Below are positions 1-8,337 of a stretch of DNA of 64,000 bases, in pieces. The stretch is taken from assembly GCA_047608075.1 (NCBI GenBank), contig JBLKRX010000004.1, forward strand, positions 1-64,000. Reading direction: 5' to 3'. Under the pieces are notes generated by a model. It worked only from the letters and a program-made list of their open reading frames with translations. It was not told the DNA's origin and searched no databases. The stretch is from Ferdinandcohnia humi_A (lineage in GTDB: Bacteria; Bacillota; Bacilli; Bacillales; Bacillaceae_L). Made by a program: the position numbers and the translations under genes. How positions within the stretch are numbered: the first letter of the stretch is position 1; each line of letters opens with the position of its first letter.

Positions 1-87
1 TAAAAAAATACGGTTTGCCTTTTACCCCCTCACCCTTTTTTTGCATTTTTGACCGTAAGGTGGTTTTCAGGGTAGAGCCATAAATAA

Positions 88-119
88 AAAAGACACCATT
101 ATAGAATTAGGTATCTTTT
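88..119 (-). terminator. Rho-independent terminator of yppE
   Basis: Read on the minus strand, AAAAGATACC pairs with GGTGTCTTTT (one G-U pair) around a 12-nt loop and is followed by a T-rich tail. It lies just past the yppE stop codon. Confidence 0.75.
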
Positions 120-128
120 ACAATATGC

Positions 129-491
129 TTATATTTTGATTGCTTTCTCAATTATGCTATCAAGAACGTAAAGAATTGACTCATACATATTCTTGAATCT
201 CTTTTGTTTTGTATCTTGATAAAATCCCTGAATGGAAATATGTTGAATGTTCTCATAGGTTGCATCTATTTGATTTGGATGTATATTCTTTGGCTTTTCC
301 TGTTTAATCCACTCTTTTGATAACTCTCTCCAGCTATCTGCTATCCTCATTACATTGTCAACAAAAGGCTTCACCTCATTAAAAAAATCTACCTCATAGA
401 CTTCTCTATGTTTAATGTCCTCTAGTCGATGTAAGGATTGATTGCAAAACTCCTTGAGTAATTTTGTTTTTGTTAGTAGTTCTGTGTACAT
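129..491 (-). CDS. yppE: YppE-like DUF1798 family protein
   Basis: A 120-residue, mostly helical soluble protein with no signal peptide or membrane segment. Length, the EVKPFVD segment (residues 39-45) and the position near yppC, recU and ponA fit YppE (DUF1798) of B. subtilis, whose function is not established. The ATG follows a good GAGGTGAG ribosome-binding site. The upstream small gene at 521-781 is on the same strand 29 bp away, so the two are probably co-transcribed and end at the terminator at 88-119. Family assignment is from remembered sequence and synteny. Confidence 0.75.
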   Translation of the reverse strand: MYTELLTKTKLLKEFCNQSLHRLEDIKHREVYEVDFFNEVKPFVDNVMRIADSWRELSKEWIKQEKPKNIHPNQIDATYENIQHISIQGFYQDTKQKRFKNMYESILYVLDSIIEKAIKI

Positions 492-520
492 TCTCTCACC
501 TCAAGGTCTATCATACCTCG

Positions 521-781
521 TTAGTAGCTTAATGTTAAGTGAAAGGAATGATCCTTCTCAAAACGAGAGGTTTTCTCTTCAGTCTTGTTATGAATTGCTT
601 TTTCTATCGATAGTAAATTGTTTTCAATTCGCTTTATTTTATTAATACTTTTATTACCTTCAGTACTTATATGTTTATTAACCTCAATATGCAATTGTTT
701 CTCCATTTTATTTAACGATAGTAACATCTGATCAAGATCATCGAGTACAAAATCTTTTTTTGAAAGTCCCTCCATTACCAT
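521..781 (-). CDS. Small coiled-coil hypothetical protein
   Basis: An 86-residue, charged, probably all-helical protein with heptad-like stretches around residues 10-70 and no membrane segment. I do not recognise a family. It occupies the position of yppD in B. subtilis, but I cannot show homology. AAGGAGG precedes two candidate starts, the ATG at 781 and another ATG two codons in; the second has the more usual spacing. It probably forms a two-gene unit with yppE. Confidence 0.6.
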   Translation of the reverse strand: MVMEGLSKKDFVLDDLDQMLLSLNKMEKQLHIEVNKHISTEGNKSINKIKRIENNLLSIEKAIHNKTEEKTSRFEKDHSFHLTLSY

Positions 782-952
782 TCATCCTCCTTAGTATCTT
801 TTAAAAATATATTCTAGGTTGTTATCGATACTCCCTTCACGCTTGACAAAACTAGTTTTCATTCGTCAAAGAAAGTGCTTTTCTATCATGGGAGAGCTCG
901 GAATTCGACATCATACATATAAAAATTGTAGGTCAGAAAGTAGGTTCATGTA

Positions 953-982
953 TGAATATTTCAAGGATTCTTTCTTACTCTA
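953..982 (+). promoter_or_regulatory. Possible forespore (sigma-G type) promoter of sspM
   Basis: TGAATA at 953-958 matches the sigma-G -35 consensus. TACTCTA at 976-982, after a 17-bp spacer, is only a partial match to the -10. The position about 55 bp upstream of a spore-protein gene makes it plausible; the weak -10 keeps it tentative. Confidence 0.3.
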
Positions 983-1036
983 GAGAATGTAAACGAAGGA
1001 AGATGCTCACACTATTTTAAAGGAGGTGAACATTCC

Positions 1037-1141
1037 ATGGCTAAAAAAGACAAAAAGAAAAATAAGCAAAGACAAAATGAAGAAACCGCTACAGGTTATG
1101 GAGATAGAAAGTTAGAAGGACCTAACCGACCAGCTGAATAA
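1037..1141 (+). CDS. sspM: Small acid-soluble spore protein M (minor SASP)
   Basis: A 34-residue basic peptide that starts MAKKDKKKNKQ and ends GPNRPAE. B. subtilis SspM is also 34 residues, ends in GPNRP plus two residues, and sits in this neighbourhood near yppC. SspM is a minor small acid-soluble protein made in the forespore. A perfect AAAGGAGGTGAA lies 7 nt before the ATG, and a strong terminator follows at 1152-1178, so this is a monocistronic gene. It is short enough to be skipped by gene callers with a length cut-off. Confidence 0.8.
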   Translation: MAKKDKKKNKQRQNEETATGYGDRKLEGPNRPAE

Positions 1142-1151
1142 AAGTGTACAT

Positions 1152-1178
1152 ACAAAGACTGAGTTGATCAGTCTTTGT
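1152..1178 (+). terminator. Terminator of sspM, overlapping the yppC stop
   Basis: ACAAAGACTGA and TCAGTCTTTGT form an 11-bp stem around GTTGA, followed by T6 on the plus strand. The downstream arm contains the TGA stop codon of convergent yppC. Confidence 0.85.
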
Positions 1179-2196
1179 TTTTTAGTAAATCTTCAATAAG
1201 TATTCCAGCCTGTAATTGTTTTTGTTTTTTTAAGAACCAGTTTGTCAAATCAAATTGGTTTCCGATTGAAACAGTCTTGTACCACTTCTTTTTCCTTTCC
1301 CCATTATACCAATCCTTCGTCTCCACTCTAATATGCTTACAAATTGGAAAAGTTGTTCGCAAAAACGGAGTATTTCGGAATCTGCGTTCCCCCACATATT
1401 TTTCATAATCAAAGCGAGAACCAGTATGTTCGACCTTTCTTGAAAATCTATAAAAAAATTCATAATATTTATCATGAAACAATAATGATGCTAATTTTTT
1501 TCCTAGCTCAATTCTTTCATCTAGTTTCGTGAAGTTATGAACGGAAAATCCATACAACTGTCCTTCTAATGTCGGAAAAATAACTGAGCTAAAATGGAAA
1601 AAATCTTGGAGATTATAAAAAAGTGTGTGAAATACTTTTTGCTTAAATAAAGGATGCTCGATTACAGGTTGTTGAATAATATTTTGCTCATTAATAATTT
1701 GTGAGGTTATAAGCCTCTTTCCTTCACGAAAATGCCAAAAATATTCCCACTCTGTTTCAATAAATGCGGATACAGAAAACGCTGGTAGTAAGTAAAACAG
1801 TGGTTTCCTAAGTTTTTTTGAGTATTCATAAAGTAATAACTGTGGAAAAGCATCAGCAAAAATAAGCCAATTGGCACGTTCAAATGTGTAAAATAAAGCT
1901 TTTCTTTCCTGTTTTGATAAAACTTTATGAAACCATTCGCCTTCTAAATCCGTCATATTATAGCCGGCATTTCTTGAGACCATACTCGCTAGAAACGACC
2001 ACTGTATTTCCTTGTTATTATAATAAAAGCGAGCATAGCTTTTGGTTCTAGAAATATTGTCAATGTTTCCTTTAGCCGTGGTTTTTGTGATGTTCTGAAT
2101 AATCACTTTATCAAGATTTGAAAAAGAAAGTATTTTTTTTCTTCTTGTCATTACTCTTTTTTCAATTTCTACGATGGCAGTTTGTTCGTTAGTCAT
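1168..2196 (-). CDS. yppC: DUF2515 family protein YppC
   Basis: A 342-residue soluble protein matching YppC (DUF2515; about 320 residues in B. subtilis, function unknown), placed as in B. subtilis next to recU-ponA and divergent from them. I start it at the ATG at 2196 (MTNEQTAIVE), which has GAGGTG 7 nt upstream. A longer reading upstream adds a hydrophobic stretch with no ribosome-binding site and is probably not translated. No catalytic motif is evident. Confidence 0.8.
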   Translation of the reverse strand: MTNEQTAIVEIEKRVMTRRKKILSFSNLDKVIIQNITKTTAKGNIDNISRTKSYARFYYNNKEIQWSFLASMVSRNAGYNMTDLEGEWFHKVLSKQERKALFYTFERANWLIFADAFPQLLLYEYSKKLRKPLFYLLPAFSVSAFIETEWEYFWHFREGKRLITSQIINEQNIIQQPVIEHPLFKQKVFHTLFYNLQDFFHFSSVIFPTLEGQLYGFSVHNFTKLDERIELGKKLASLLFHDKYYEFFYRFSRKVEHTGSRFDYEKYVGERRFRNTPFLRTTFPICKHIRVETKDWYNGERKKKWYKTVSIGNQFDLTNWFLKKQKQLQAGILIEDLLKNKD

Positions 2197-2408
2197 ATAG
2201 TGACACCTCACTATGTATAGTGTAACCAAATATAGGAAGAACACGCCAAAAAGGTATTTTCGGTTCGTATTATATGGTATAGTGAAGTAATCTCTTCTAC
2301 CTATTTCTTGATAAGTATGACAAAGACGAGCATACCCTCGGTTATTTCTTTCAACATTGTTTGTCTTTTTCTGATATGATAGATTATAGGTTTTAAGGGG
2401 GGAGTATA

Positions 2409-3008
2409 ATGGAGTTCCGTTATCCCAATGGGAAAATATATAAACCTCAGGAGGTCATTAAAACACCATATCTCAAGAAAAAAACATATAGTAACCGAGG
2501 TATGACATTAGAGGAAGACCTGAATGAAACAAATGTTTATTATTTGGAACAAAAAATTGCAGTCATACACAAGAAACCAACACCTGTACAAATTGTAAGT
2601 GTTGACTACCCAAAGCGAAGTGCTGCGGTCATTAAGGAAGCTTATTTCAAACAAGCATCAACAACAGATTATAATGGAATCTATAGAGGAAGATATATTG
2701 ATTTTGAAGCGAAGGAAACTAGGAATAAAACCTCATTCCCGCTCCAAAACTTTCATCAGCATCAAATTAATCATATGAATGCTATATTGCAACAAGATGG
2801 AATTTGCTTTGTTATTTTACGGTTTACAACTTTAGATGAAATATATTTTCTCGATGCTAAACATCTTTTAACATTTTGGAATCGGCAATTTGCCGATGGA
2901 AGGAAATCGATAACCAAATTAGAGATTGAGACATATGGTCATCAACTAGCAATTGGCTACCATCCTAGAATCGATTATATCAAGGTTATCGATCAAGTTT
3001 ATTTTTAA
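2409..3008 (+). CDS. recU: Holliday junction resolvase RecU
   Basis: RecU cleaves four-way DNA junctions during recombination repair and modulates RecA and RuvB. The 199-residue protein is nearly full length against B. subtilis RecU (206). It keeps the SNRGMTLEEDLNETN segment (residues 28-42), TTDYNG with the metal-binding Asp87, and the core RYIDFEAKET (95-104) with Asp98, Glu100 and Lys102. GGGGGGAG precedes the ATG. ponA starts 24 bp downstream, so the two form the recU-ponA operon conserved in Bacillus. The short C-terminal tail of the B. subtilis protein is absent. Confidence 0.97.
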   Translation: MEFRYPNGKIYKPQEVIKTPYLKKKTYSNRGMTLEEDLNETNVYYLEQKIAVIHKKPTPVQIVSVDYPKRSAAVIKEAYFKQASTTDYNGIYRGRYIDFEAKETRNKTSFPLQNFHQHQINHMNAILQQDGICFVILRFTTLDEIYFLDAKHLLTFWNRQFADGRKSITKLEIETYGHQLAIGYHPRIDYIKVIDQVYF

Positions 3009-3032
3009 GGTATTGAAAGGCAGGAATAAAAT

Positions 3033-5576
3033 ATGTCTGAAAGATATCAATCACGTGAAGAACGTCGACAGGCAAAAGGTAGTATTAAAAAGAAAAAACG
3101 CCCTGGAAAACAAAAGGGCTCTTTACTAAAACGATTTTTACTAATTTGCTTCGCTCTTGGGATTATTGGAATGGTAACTGGCGTAACAACTTTTATCGTT
3201 CTTGCAAGTAAAGCACCTCCATTAGATGAGGCATTATTGAAGGATCCCCTTTCTTCAAAGGTTTATGACATCAATGGTGAAAAAATTTACGAGTTCGGTG
3301 CACAAAAACGGACTTATGTACCTCTTGAAGAGATTCCTGAAGACTTAAAAAATGCTGTATTGGCAGTTGAAGATGCTCGTTTTTATGAACATCATGGACT
3401 TGATATTATACGCCTGGGTGGTGCAGTGGTTGCAAATATTACAGAAGGCTTTGGAGCCGAGGGTGCAAGTACAATCTCCCAACAAGTGATTAAGAACTCA
3501 TTTTTTACTGAGGGTGAGAAGAAACTAACGAGAAAAGCTCAAGAATTATGGCTCGCATTTCAACTTGAACGTAAATATTCGAAGGATGAGATTCTTGAAA
3601 TGTATCTAAACAAAATATATTACGGTGTTGGGAACACGTACGGTGTTGCTAAGGCAGCGGAATTATATTTTGGAAAGACTTTGGATGAAATAACGCTTGA
3701 TGAGGCTGCATTTATAGCGGGCATAGGACAAAACCCAGGTATGTATGATCCTTATAAATACCCAGAAGCAGCTGAGAAAAGACGAAATATTGTTCTTAAT
3801 TTAATGGTTAGACATGAGTTCATTTCTGAGGATGAAGCAAAGGCCGCTAAAGATGTTCAACTTGTATCAGCAATTGTTGAATCAACGGAACAATCCCAGC
3901 CAATTGATTCGTTCCTTGACCAAGTAAAACTTGAGCTTAAAGAATATGGGGATATTGACGTCTATAATTCTGGTGTTAAAATCTATACTACTTTTGACCC
4001 TGATGCTCAAGCTCATGTGGATTCCTTATTAGCAAATGAAAATCCTGACATACAATTTCCGAATGAGCAATTTCAAGCAGGGATTGCAGTAGTAGATACA
4101 AAGACTGGAGAAATAAGAGCCCTAGGTGGTGGAAGAAATCAGTCACAAAATTCGCGTATTAATTTTGCCATTGATCCCTTGAATCAACCTGGTTCTACAA
4201 TCAAGCCGATTTTAGATTATGGTCCAGCAATTGAACAATTTAAATGGTCTACGTATCATCAAATAAAGGATGAGCCATATACCTATACAGGTGGCAAACC
4301 GATTAATAACTTTGACAGAAAACACATGGGGCAAATTTCGATTCGAACTGCTTTAGCACACTCTCGAAATATTCCAGCACTCAAGGCTTTTCAAGAGGTT
4401 GGACCATCACGAGCACGTGATTTTGCAGTTAGTCTTGGTATCCCATTAGAGGATCAAATTAATGAGGCTTACTCAATAGGTGGGATTGAGGGTGGTATTT
4501 CCCCACTTCAAATGGCAGGAGCGTACGCTGCATTTGGAAATCAAGGAAACTTCATCAAACCACATGCGGTAAAGAAAATTGTATTTCCGGATGATACTGA
4601 GGTTGATCTGACACCTAAAGCAGAATCTGTTATGTCAGAAGCGACTGCCTTTTTAATAACCGATATGCTAAAATCCGTAATGGATTTTGGTTCAGCACGT
4701 GGCTATGATGTTTCAGGTCTGCAAATTGCAGGTAAAACAGGTACAACTAACTATAGTGCGGAGATTGCAAATAAGTATAATATCACTCAAGGAGTTCCTG
4801 ATATTTGGTTCAGTGGTTATACTCCAAATTATACCGTGGCAATCTGGACCGGATACAAAGATAACAACACCCCTATCAAAGGTGGAGAACAAAATCTTGC
4901 TAAAAAACTGTTCCGAGATATCATAACCAATTTGTCTCAGGACGTTAAGACTGAGGATTTCAAAATGCCAAAAACTGTTGTACGAGTCGGTGTTGAAAAA
5001 GGATCAGAACCTGCAAAGCTACCAAGCGAATTTACACCAGAAGATGAAATCGTATACGAATATTTTGTTAAGGGTACGGAACCAACAGAGGTATCTGATA
5101 AATATGATAAGCTAACAACACCAACAGATTTAAATGTTCAATATGACCCAGTGGCGAACCAGATAAATCTTGCGTGGGCATACGGTGAAGAAGAACTCGA
5201 AAATGTTAGCTTCGAGGTCAGTGTTTCAATAGATGAAGGACCTTCAAAAGTCCTTAAAACTACCAAGGAATTAACCTATGTTGTCCCTAACCCAATTCCA
5301 GGAGCAATATATAGCTTTAGCGTTGTAGCAGTTAGCGATGAAGATGCCGAAAAACGAAGCGATCCAGTTACAAATACAATCACAATGCAAGAGTTACCTG
5401 AAGAAGAAATAGAAGTGCCTCTACCTCCTGACAATGGTGGTGGAAATGGTGATGGTGATGGAAATGATGATGGTGACGGTGAAGATGACGGTATTGGAGA
5501 TGGTACTGGCGGCGGAACTGGTGGAGGCTTACCATCGTTCCCACCACTCCCTCCTGGAAGTGGTAATGAACGTTAG
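3033..5576 (+). CDS. ponA: Class A penicillin-binding protein PBP1 (PonA)
   Basis: A bifunctional peptidoglycan synthase of 847 residues. A basic cytoplasmic N-terminus precedes one membrane anchor (about 34-58). The GT51 glycosyltransferase domain contains EDARFYEHHG with Glu113, GASTISQQ (144-151) and the RKAQE segment. The transpeptidase domain shows all three active-site motifs: STIK (Ser388-Lys391), SRN (444-446) and KTG (568-570). A fibronectin-like domain (about 690-780) and a Gly/Asp-rich tail ending in prolines follow. The tail differs from the B. subtilis version and is low complexity, so it may vary between strains. The gene is downstream of recU and ends at a strong terminator. 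Confidence 0.97.
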   Translation: MSERYQSREERRQAKGSIKKKKRPGKQKGSLLKRFLLICFALGIIGMVTGVTTFIVLASKAPPLDEALLKDPLSSKVYDINGEKIYEFGAQKRTYVPLEEIPEDLKNAVLAVEDARFYEHHGLDIIRLGGAVVANITEGFGAEGASTISQQVIKNSFFTEGEKKLTRKAQELWLAFQLERKYSKDEILEMYLNKIYYGVGNTYGVAKAAELYFGKTLDEITLDEAAFIAGIGQNPGMYDPYKYPEAAEKRRNIVLNLMVRHEFISEDEAKAAKDVQLVSAIVESTEQSQPIDSFLDQVKLELKEYGDIDVYNSGVKIYTTFDPDAQAHVDSLLANENPDIQFPNEQFQAGIAVVDTKTGEIRALGGGRNQSQNSRINFAIDPLNQPGSTIKPILDYGPAIEQFKWSTYHQIKDEPYTYTGGKPINNFDRKHMGQISIRTALAHSRNIPALKAFQEVGPSRARDFAVSLGIPLEDQINEAYSIGGIEGGISPLQMAGAYAAFGNQGNFIKPHAVKKIVFPDDTEVDLTPKAESVMSEATAFLITDMLKSVMDFGSARGYDVSGLQIAGKTGTTNYSAEIANKYNITQGVPDIWFSGYTPNYTVAIWTGYKDNNTPIKGGEQNLAKKLFRDIITNLSQDVKTEDFKMPKTVVRVGVEKGSEPAKLPSEFTPEDEIVYEYFVKGTEPTEVSDKYDKLTTPTDLNVQYDPVANQINLAWAYGEEELENVSFEVSVSIDEGPSKVLKTTKELTYVVPNPIPGAIYSFSVVAVSDEDAEKRSDPVTNTITMQELPEEEIEVPLPPDNGGGNGDGDGNDDGDGEDDGIGDGTGGGTGGGLPSFPPLPPGSGNER

Positions 5577-5603
5577 AATAGAAAACATATATTTTTAAAA
5601 TAG

Positions 5604-5638
5604 AAACCCATTGAGAGTTATCGATTCTCAATGGGTTT
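5604..5638 (+). terminator. Terminator of recU-ponA
   Basis: AAACCCATTGAGA pairs with TCTCAATGGGTTT around a 9-nt loop, with a T-rich run after it, 30 bp beyond the ponA stop. Confidence 0.9.
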
Positions 5639-5732
5639 TCTCTTATTCATGCATCTAGGCAGGCAAGATGACTTCGTTAAAGTTACCAATTGTAATTTAA
5701 CACAAGAAAAAAATAAAAATTTCCTTAAAAAA

Positions 5733-5950
5733 GAAGGCTGTTTTCGCAAACAATGTTGCTTTTGTATGAAGTTGACAGTTACTTTTTCAGAAAGGTGATT
5801 GGAGTATATATGCACGAAACTCCAGCTGAAGATAAGGAACTTCTACTAAGGACCGCACGCGGAAAGCGAGTGTCAGGTGCGGAAATCACCAATCTATGTA
5901 ATAGCCCCTTATTGAATAAAGCAAATAGCAACAAACTTTTAGAAGAGAGT
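5733..5950 (+). repeat. Terminal-inverted-repeat element, family I, internally deleted copy
   Basis: The sequence begins AAGGCTGTTTTCGC and ends AGCAACAAACTTTTAGAAG. It matches, in inverse orientation, the elements at 25206-25513 and 27997-28306, but lacks about 90 bp of their GC-rich centre. The join lies at GGACCGC, a motif that flanks the missing segment in the longer copies, as expected from deletion between short direct repeats. A translatable stretch inside it (MHETPAEDKE...) is carried along by the repeat and is not treated as a gene. The remaining gap between ponA and ypoC holds only terminators. Confidence 0.85.
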
Positions 5951-5963
5951 CAAAATGAAAAAA

Positions 5964-5991
5964 GTACCCCAAAAGCTTTCTTTTGAGGTAC
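5964..5991 (-). terminator. Terminator of the dnaD-nth-ypoC operon
   Basis: On the minus strand GTACCTCAAAAG pairs over 12 bp with CTTTTGGGGTAC (one G-U pair), followed by T6, directly after the ypoC stop. Confidence 0.9.
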
Positions 5992-5995
5992 ATAC

Positions 5996-6388
5996 TTAAT
6001 TATTTTTAGCTTGAAGTAACTTTCTTTTCGCATATTGCTTAGATTGTTCATTGTATAACTCACTGAGTTGAATAAAAGAATGATAATGGCTAGGATTCTT
6101 TCTTATATAGTCAAAACGTTCCTTTAGATTCATTGGTTTGTATTCTAGCTGCTCAATAATATCAAAGCAGCGTTCCATATTTGGAGCTTCCCTTTCATTC
6201 GACCAAAACAGAAAATGAAAATAATCTACAATCGATTCGTTCATAGGTTCTTGTATACTATCTTTGTCACGTTGACGAAATAATGTTGAAAGAACTTCCT
6301 TTCGATTATTCCAATTATTCATCAACTCGGAAATTGACTCATCAATAGAGTTTTTCTTTTGATACCCATTTCCCCTATTTTTATCCAA
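5996..6388 (-). CDS. ypoC: YpoC family protein
   Basis: A 130-residue soluble protein with the size and position of B. subtilis YpoC, which follows nth; its function is unknown. The sequence has no membrane segment or recognisable catalytic motif. The start is TTG at 6388, overlapping the last codons of nth by 8 bp, which suggests translational coupling. It is the last gene of the dnaD-nth-ypoC group and ends before the terminator at 5964-5991. Confidence 0.8.
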   Translation of the reverse strand: MDKNRGNGYQKKNSIDESISELMNNWNNRKEVLSTLFRQRDKDSIQEPMNESIVDYFHFLFWSNEREAPNMERCFDIIEQLEYKPMNLKERFDYIRKNPSHYHSFIQLSELYNEQSKQYAKRKLLQAKNN

Positions 6389-7040
6389 CCTTCTTTTTCC
6401 CCTTCATCCGCTTCTTACCTTCCCTACACACATCAAGTAGTGGACAAATCTCACATTGTGGTGATTGGGCCTTACAGTGATATCGACCAAAAAAGATCAT
6501 TCGATGATGGGTTACTGACCATTGGTCCTCAGGAACCTTTTTCATTAGTGTTTTCTCTACTTCAAGAACAGAGTCTTTCCATTTACAGAATCCAAGTCTT
6601 TTACTTACTCTCTCAACATGTGTATCAACGGCAATTGCTGGTATACCAAACGCAACTGAAACAACAACATTCGCTGTTTTTCTGCCGACCCCAGGAAGCT
6701 TTGTTAATTCGTCGCGATCTCTCGGTAAAATACCACCATAGTCTTCAATTAGCATTTGACATAATTTACGAATGTTTTTAGCTTTATTTCTATAAAGACC
6801 TATTGAACGAATATCGTTTTGGAGTTCTTCTAAAGACACTGACAAATAGTCCTCTGGAGTCTTGTATTTTTCAAATAAACTCGCGGTAACCTTATTAACT
6901 AATGCATCGGTACATTGAGCAGATAATGATACGGCGATTACCAGTTCAAATGGATTTTTATGATTTAGTTCGCAGTGAGCCTCCGGAAACATCTCTCCCA
7001 TTTTATCTAAGCAAAATTGTATTTGATTTTTATTTAGCAT
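6381..7040 (-). CDS. nth: Endonuclease III, DNA glycosylase/AP lyase
   Basis: A base-excision repair enzyme that removes oxidised pyrimidines and nicks the abasic site. The 219-residue protein has the helix-hairpin-helix LPGVGRKTANVV with catalytic Lys121, the catalytic Asp139 in AVDTHV, and a C-terminal [4Fe-4S] ligand set Cys189-X6-Cys196-X2-Cys199-X5-Cys205. AAGGTGAT precedes the ATG. It is 28 bp downstream of dnaD and overlaps ypoC, the same operon as in B. subtilis. Confidence 0.97.
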   Translation of the reverse strand: MLNKNQIQFCLDKMGEMFPEAHCELNHKNPFELVIAVSLSAQCTDALVNKVTASLFEKYKTPEDYLSVSLEELQNDIRSIGLYRNKAKNIRKLCQMLIEDYGGILPRDRDELTKLPGVGRKTANVVVSVAFGIPAIAVDTHVERVSKRLGFCKWKDSVLEVEKTLMKKVPEDQWSVTHHRMIFFGRYHCKAQSPQCEICPLLDVCREGKKRMKGKKKVG

Positions 7041-7068
7041 GATTTATCACCTTTTTTTCAACCCTATA

Positions 7069-7776
7069 TTAGTTTTCCAACCAATTGTAAAATGGTATAG
7101 TTCGTTTATATTCCTCTTGATTTTGTTCAACCTGTCTTTGTTTCTGTTGATATTGTCGAAACTTTTGAGAATGGTTTTGTGCTTGTGCAATCGTACGTAT
7201 ACCATTCTTTTTCCATTCAAACAAGATACGATCAATATAACGGAAATTTAATTTCCCCGACATTACAGCTTCTCTTAAAGCGGCTTTTATAATAACGGGA
7301 TCATGATGATCTTGATCCAACCACATTGCCAATGATTCGCATTCAAATGGAGACAATGGTCGTCCAAATTCTTGTTCAAAAACAGTATACAAATCTAACT
7401 CTTGCTGTTTTGCCTTCTCTTTTTCTTCATTAATGGTTTGATAGAAAAGATATTGGATTATTTTTTCCCAAAAAGGTCTTAATGAATATCTTTCAAAAAT
7501 GACTCTATTTTCATCATTATCTTCATTTATTTCTAAGTATCCACGCTGAATAAGCTGACGGAGTATTTCAGTACATCTTGTCTCAGACAATGTCATACGG
7601 GATGATATTTCACTGGGAGTTGGAAAGAAATTACCTGATTCCATAAAGGTTAAGATTTGGAAGAGAACCATCATTTCCTCTTCATTTAGTTGTAGTTGTT
7701 TATATGAGGACATTACAATTTTAGGAATAGAAATACTACCTTGTTCAAACAAATCTACTAATTGGTCCTTATTCAT
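7069..7776 (-). CDS. dnaD: DNA replication initiation protein DnaD
   Basis: A primosomal protein that works with DnaA, DnaB and DnaI in loading the replicative helicase. The 235-residue protein has an N-terminal winged-helix domain (about 1-110) and the C-terminal DnaB_2-type domain, including GRPLSPFECESLAMW and GKLNFRYIDRILFEWKKNG, ending VPFYNWLE-like (IPFYNWLEN). I start it at the ATG at 7776 (MNKDQLVDLF), which has AAGAGGTG upstream. It heads dnaD-nth-ypoC. Its own upstream gap contains a large repeat element (7882-8193) separating it from asnS. Confidence 0.95.
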   Translation of the reverse strand: MNKDQLVDLFEQGSISIPKIVMSSYKQLQLNEEEMMVLFQILTFMESGNFFPTPSEISSRMTLSETRCTEILRQLIQRGYLEINEDNDENRVIFERYSLRPFWEKIIQYLFYQTINEEKEKAKQQELDLYTVFEQEFGRPLSPFECESLAMWLDQDHHDPVIIKAALREAVMSGKLNFRYIDRILFEWKKNGIRTIAQAQNHSQKFRQYQQKQRQVEQNQEEYKRTIPFYNWLEN

Positions 7777-7881
7777 GTGCAAACACCTCTTCTTACAATA
7801 GTATAACATGAGAATAGCCCTCGAATGTGTAAGAAATATTTGGTGAAAGGATAAATTATTTTAATAACCTATAAAAAAATA

Positions 7882-8193
7882 AGGCTCTTTTCATAAACTT
7901 TGTTGCTCCCTGTACCAGTTTAGCGGTGAATTCTGATAAGGTTAGGGAATGCAAGGCAACTTATTTAGTTCAGGTGTCTATTCTGACAGCTTTAATGAAT
8001 TTATGAGTAATGGTGTCAGAATAAAGGGTGGATTCTGACAGCTTTAATGAATCCAAGAGTAAACAAGTCAGAATCAGAGGTGAATTCTGACAGTCTTGAT
8101 GAATTCAAGAGTAAACGTGTCAGAATAATATACCCTTCTGTAAAAACTAAGTAATAAACTGTTCGAAAAGCAACAATCACTGCGAAAACAGCC
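7882..8193. repeat. Terminal-inverted-repeat element with a three-unit 52-bp hairpin array
   Basis: The ends AGGCTCTTTTCATAAACTTT and the inverse of TGCGAAAACAGCC match the ends of family I, but the interior is different. It holds three units starting ATTCTGACA at 7980, 8032 and 8084, exactly 52 bp apart. Each ends in (T)GTCAGAAT at 8014-8022, 8067-8074 and 8118-8126, so every unit can fold as a long-loop hairpin. A diverged fourth unit may start at 7930. Total length (312 bp) is close to the full-length family I copies (308 and 310 bp). No coding capacity is seen. It fills the asnS-dnaD gap. Confidence 0.85.
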
Positions 8194-8290
8194 AAAAATA
8201 AAGTACAAATTGAAAATATTTAACTTCTAATGAACAGTAGTAACCTGTTGACTAGCGTTTGGTAGAGTGACTACAAATACCACTTTAAAG

Positions 8291-8326
8291 AAAATAGACA
8301 AAGTCAGATGTGACTTTGTCTATTTT
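8291..8326 (-). terminator. Terminator of asnS
   Basis: AAAATAGACAAAGTCA pairs perfectly with TGACTTTGTCTATTTT around a 4-nt loop, 12 bp beyond the asnS stop. The stem is symmetric and could act in both directions. Confidence 0.9.
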
Positions 8327-8337
8327 CTTGGTTCTTA

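Noticed and set aside
5380..5631. His-rich frame antisense to the ponA tail
   Set aside because: It is the complement of the Gly/Asp repeat codons of PonA and has no independent support.
5813..5986. Open frame within the family I repeat (MHETPAEDKE), and similar frames at 25319-25516, 27990-28364 and 28100-28336
   Set aside because: They follow the repeat sequence on either strand, vary in frame and end between copies, and have no good ribosome-binding site. They are repeat by-products.
7980..8126. Possible CRISPR array because of regular 52-bp spacing
   Set aside because: The repeated words are split into two arms, the intervening bases are also similar between units, only three units exist and no cas gene is near.
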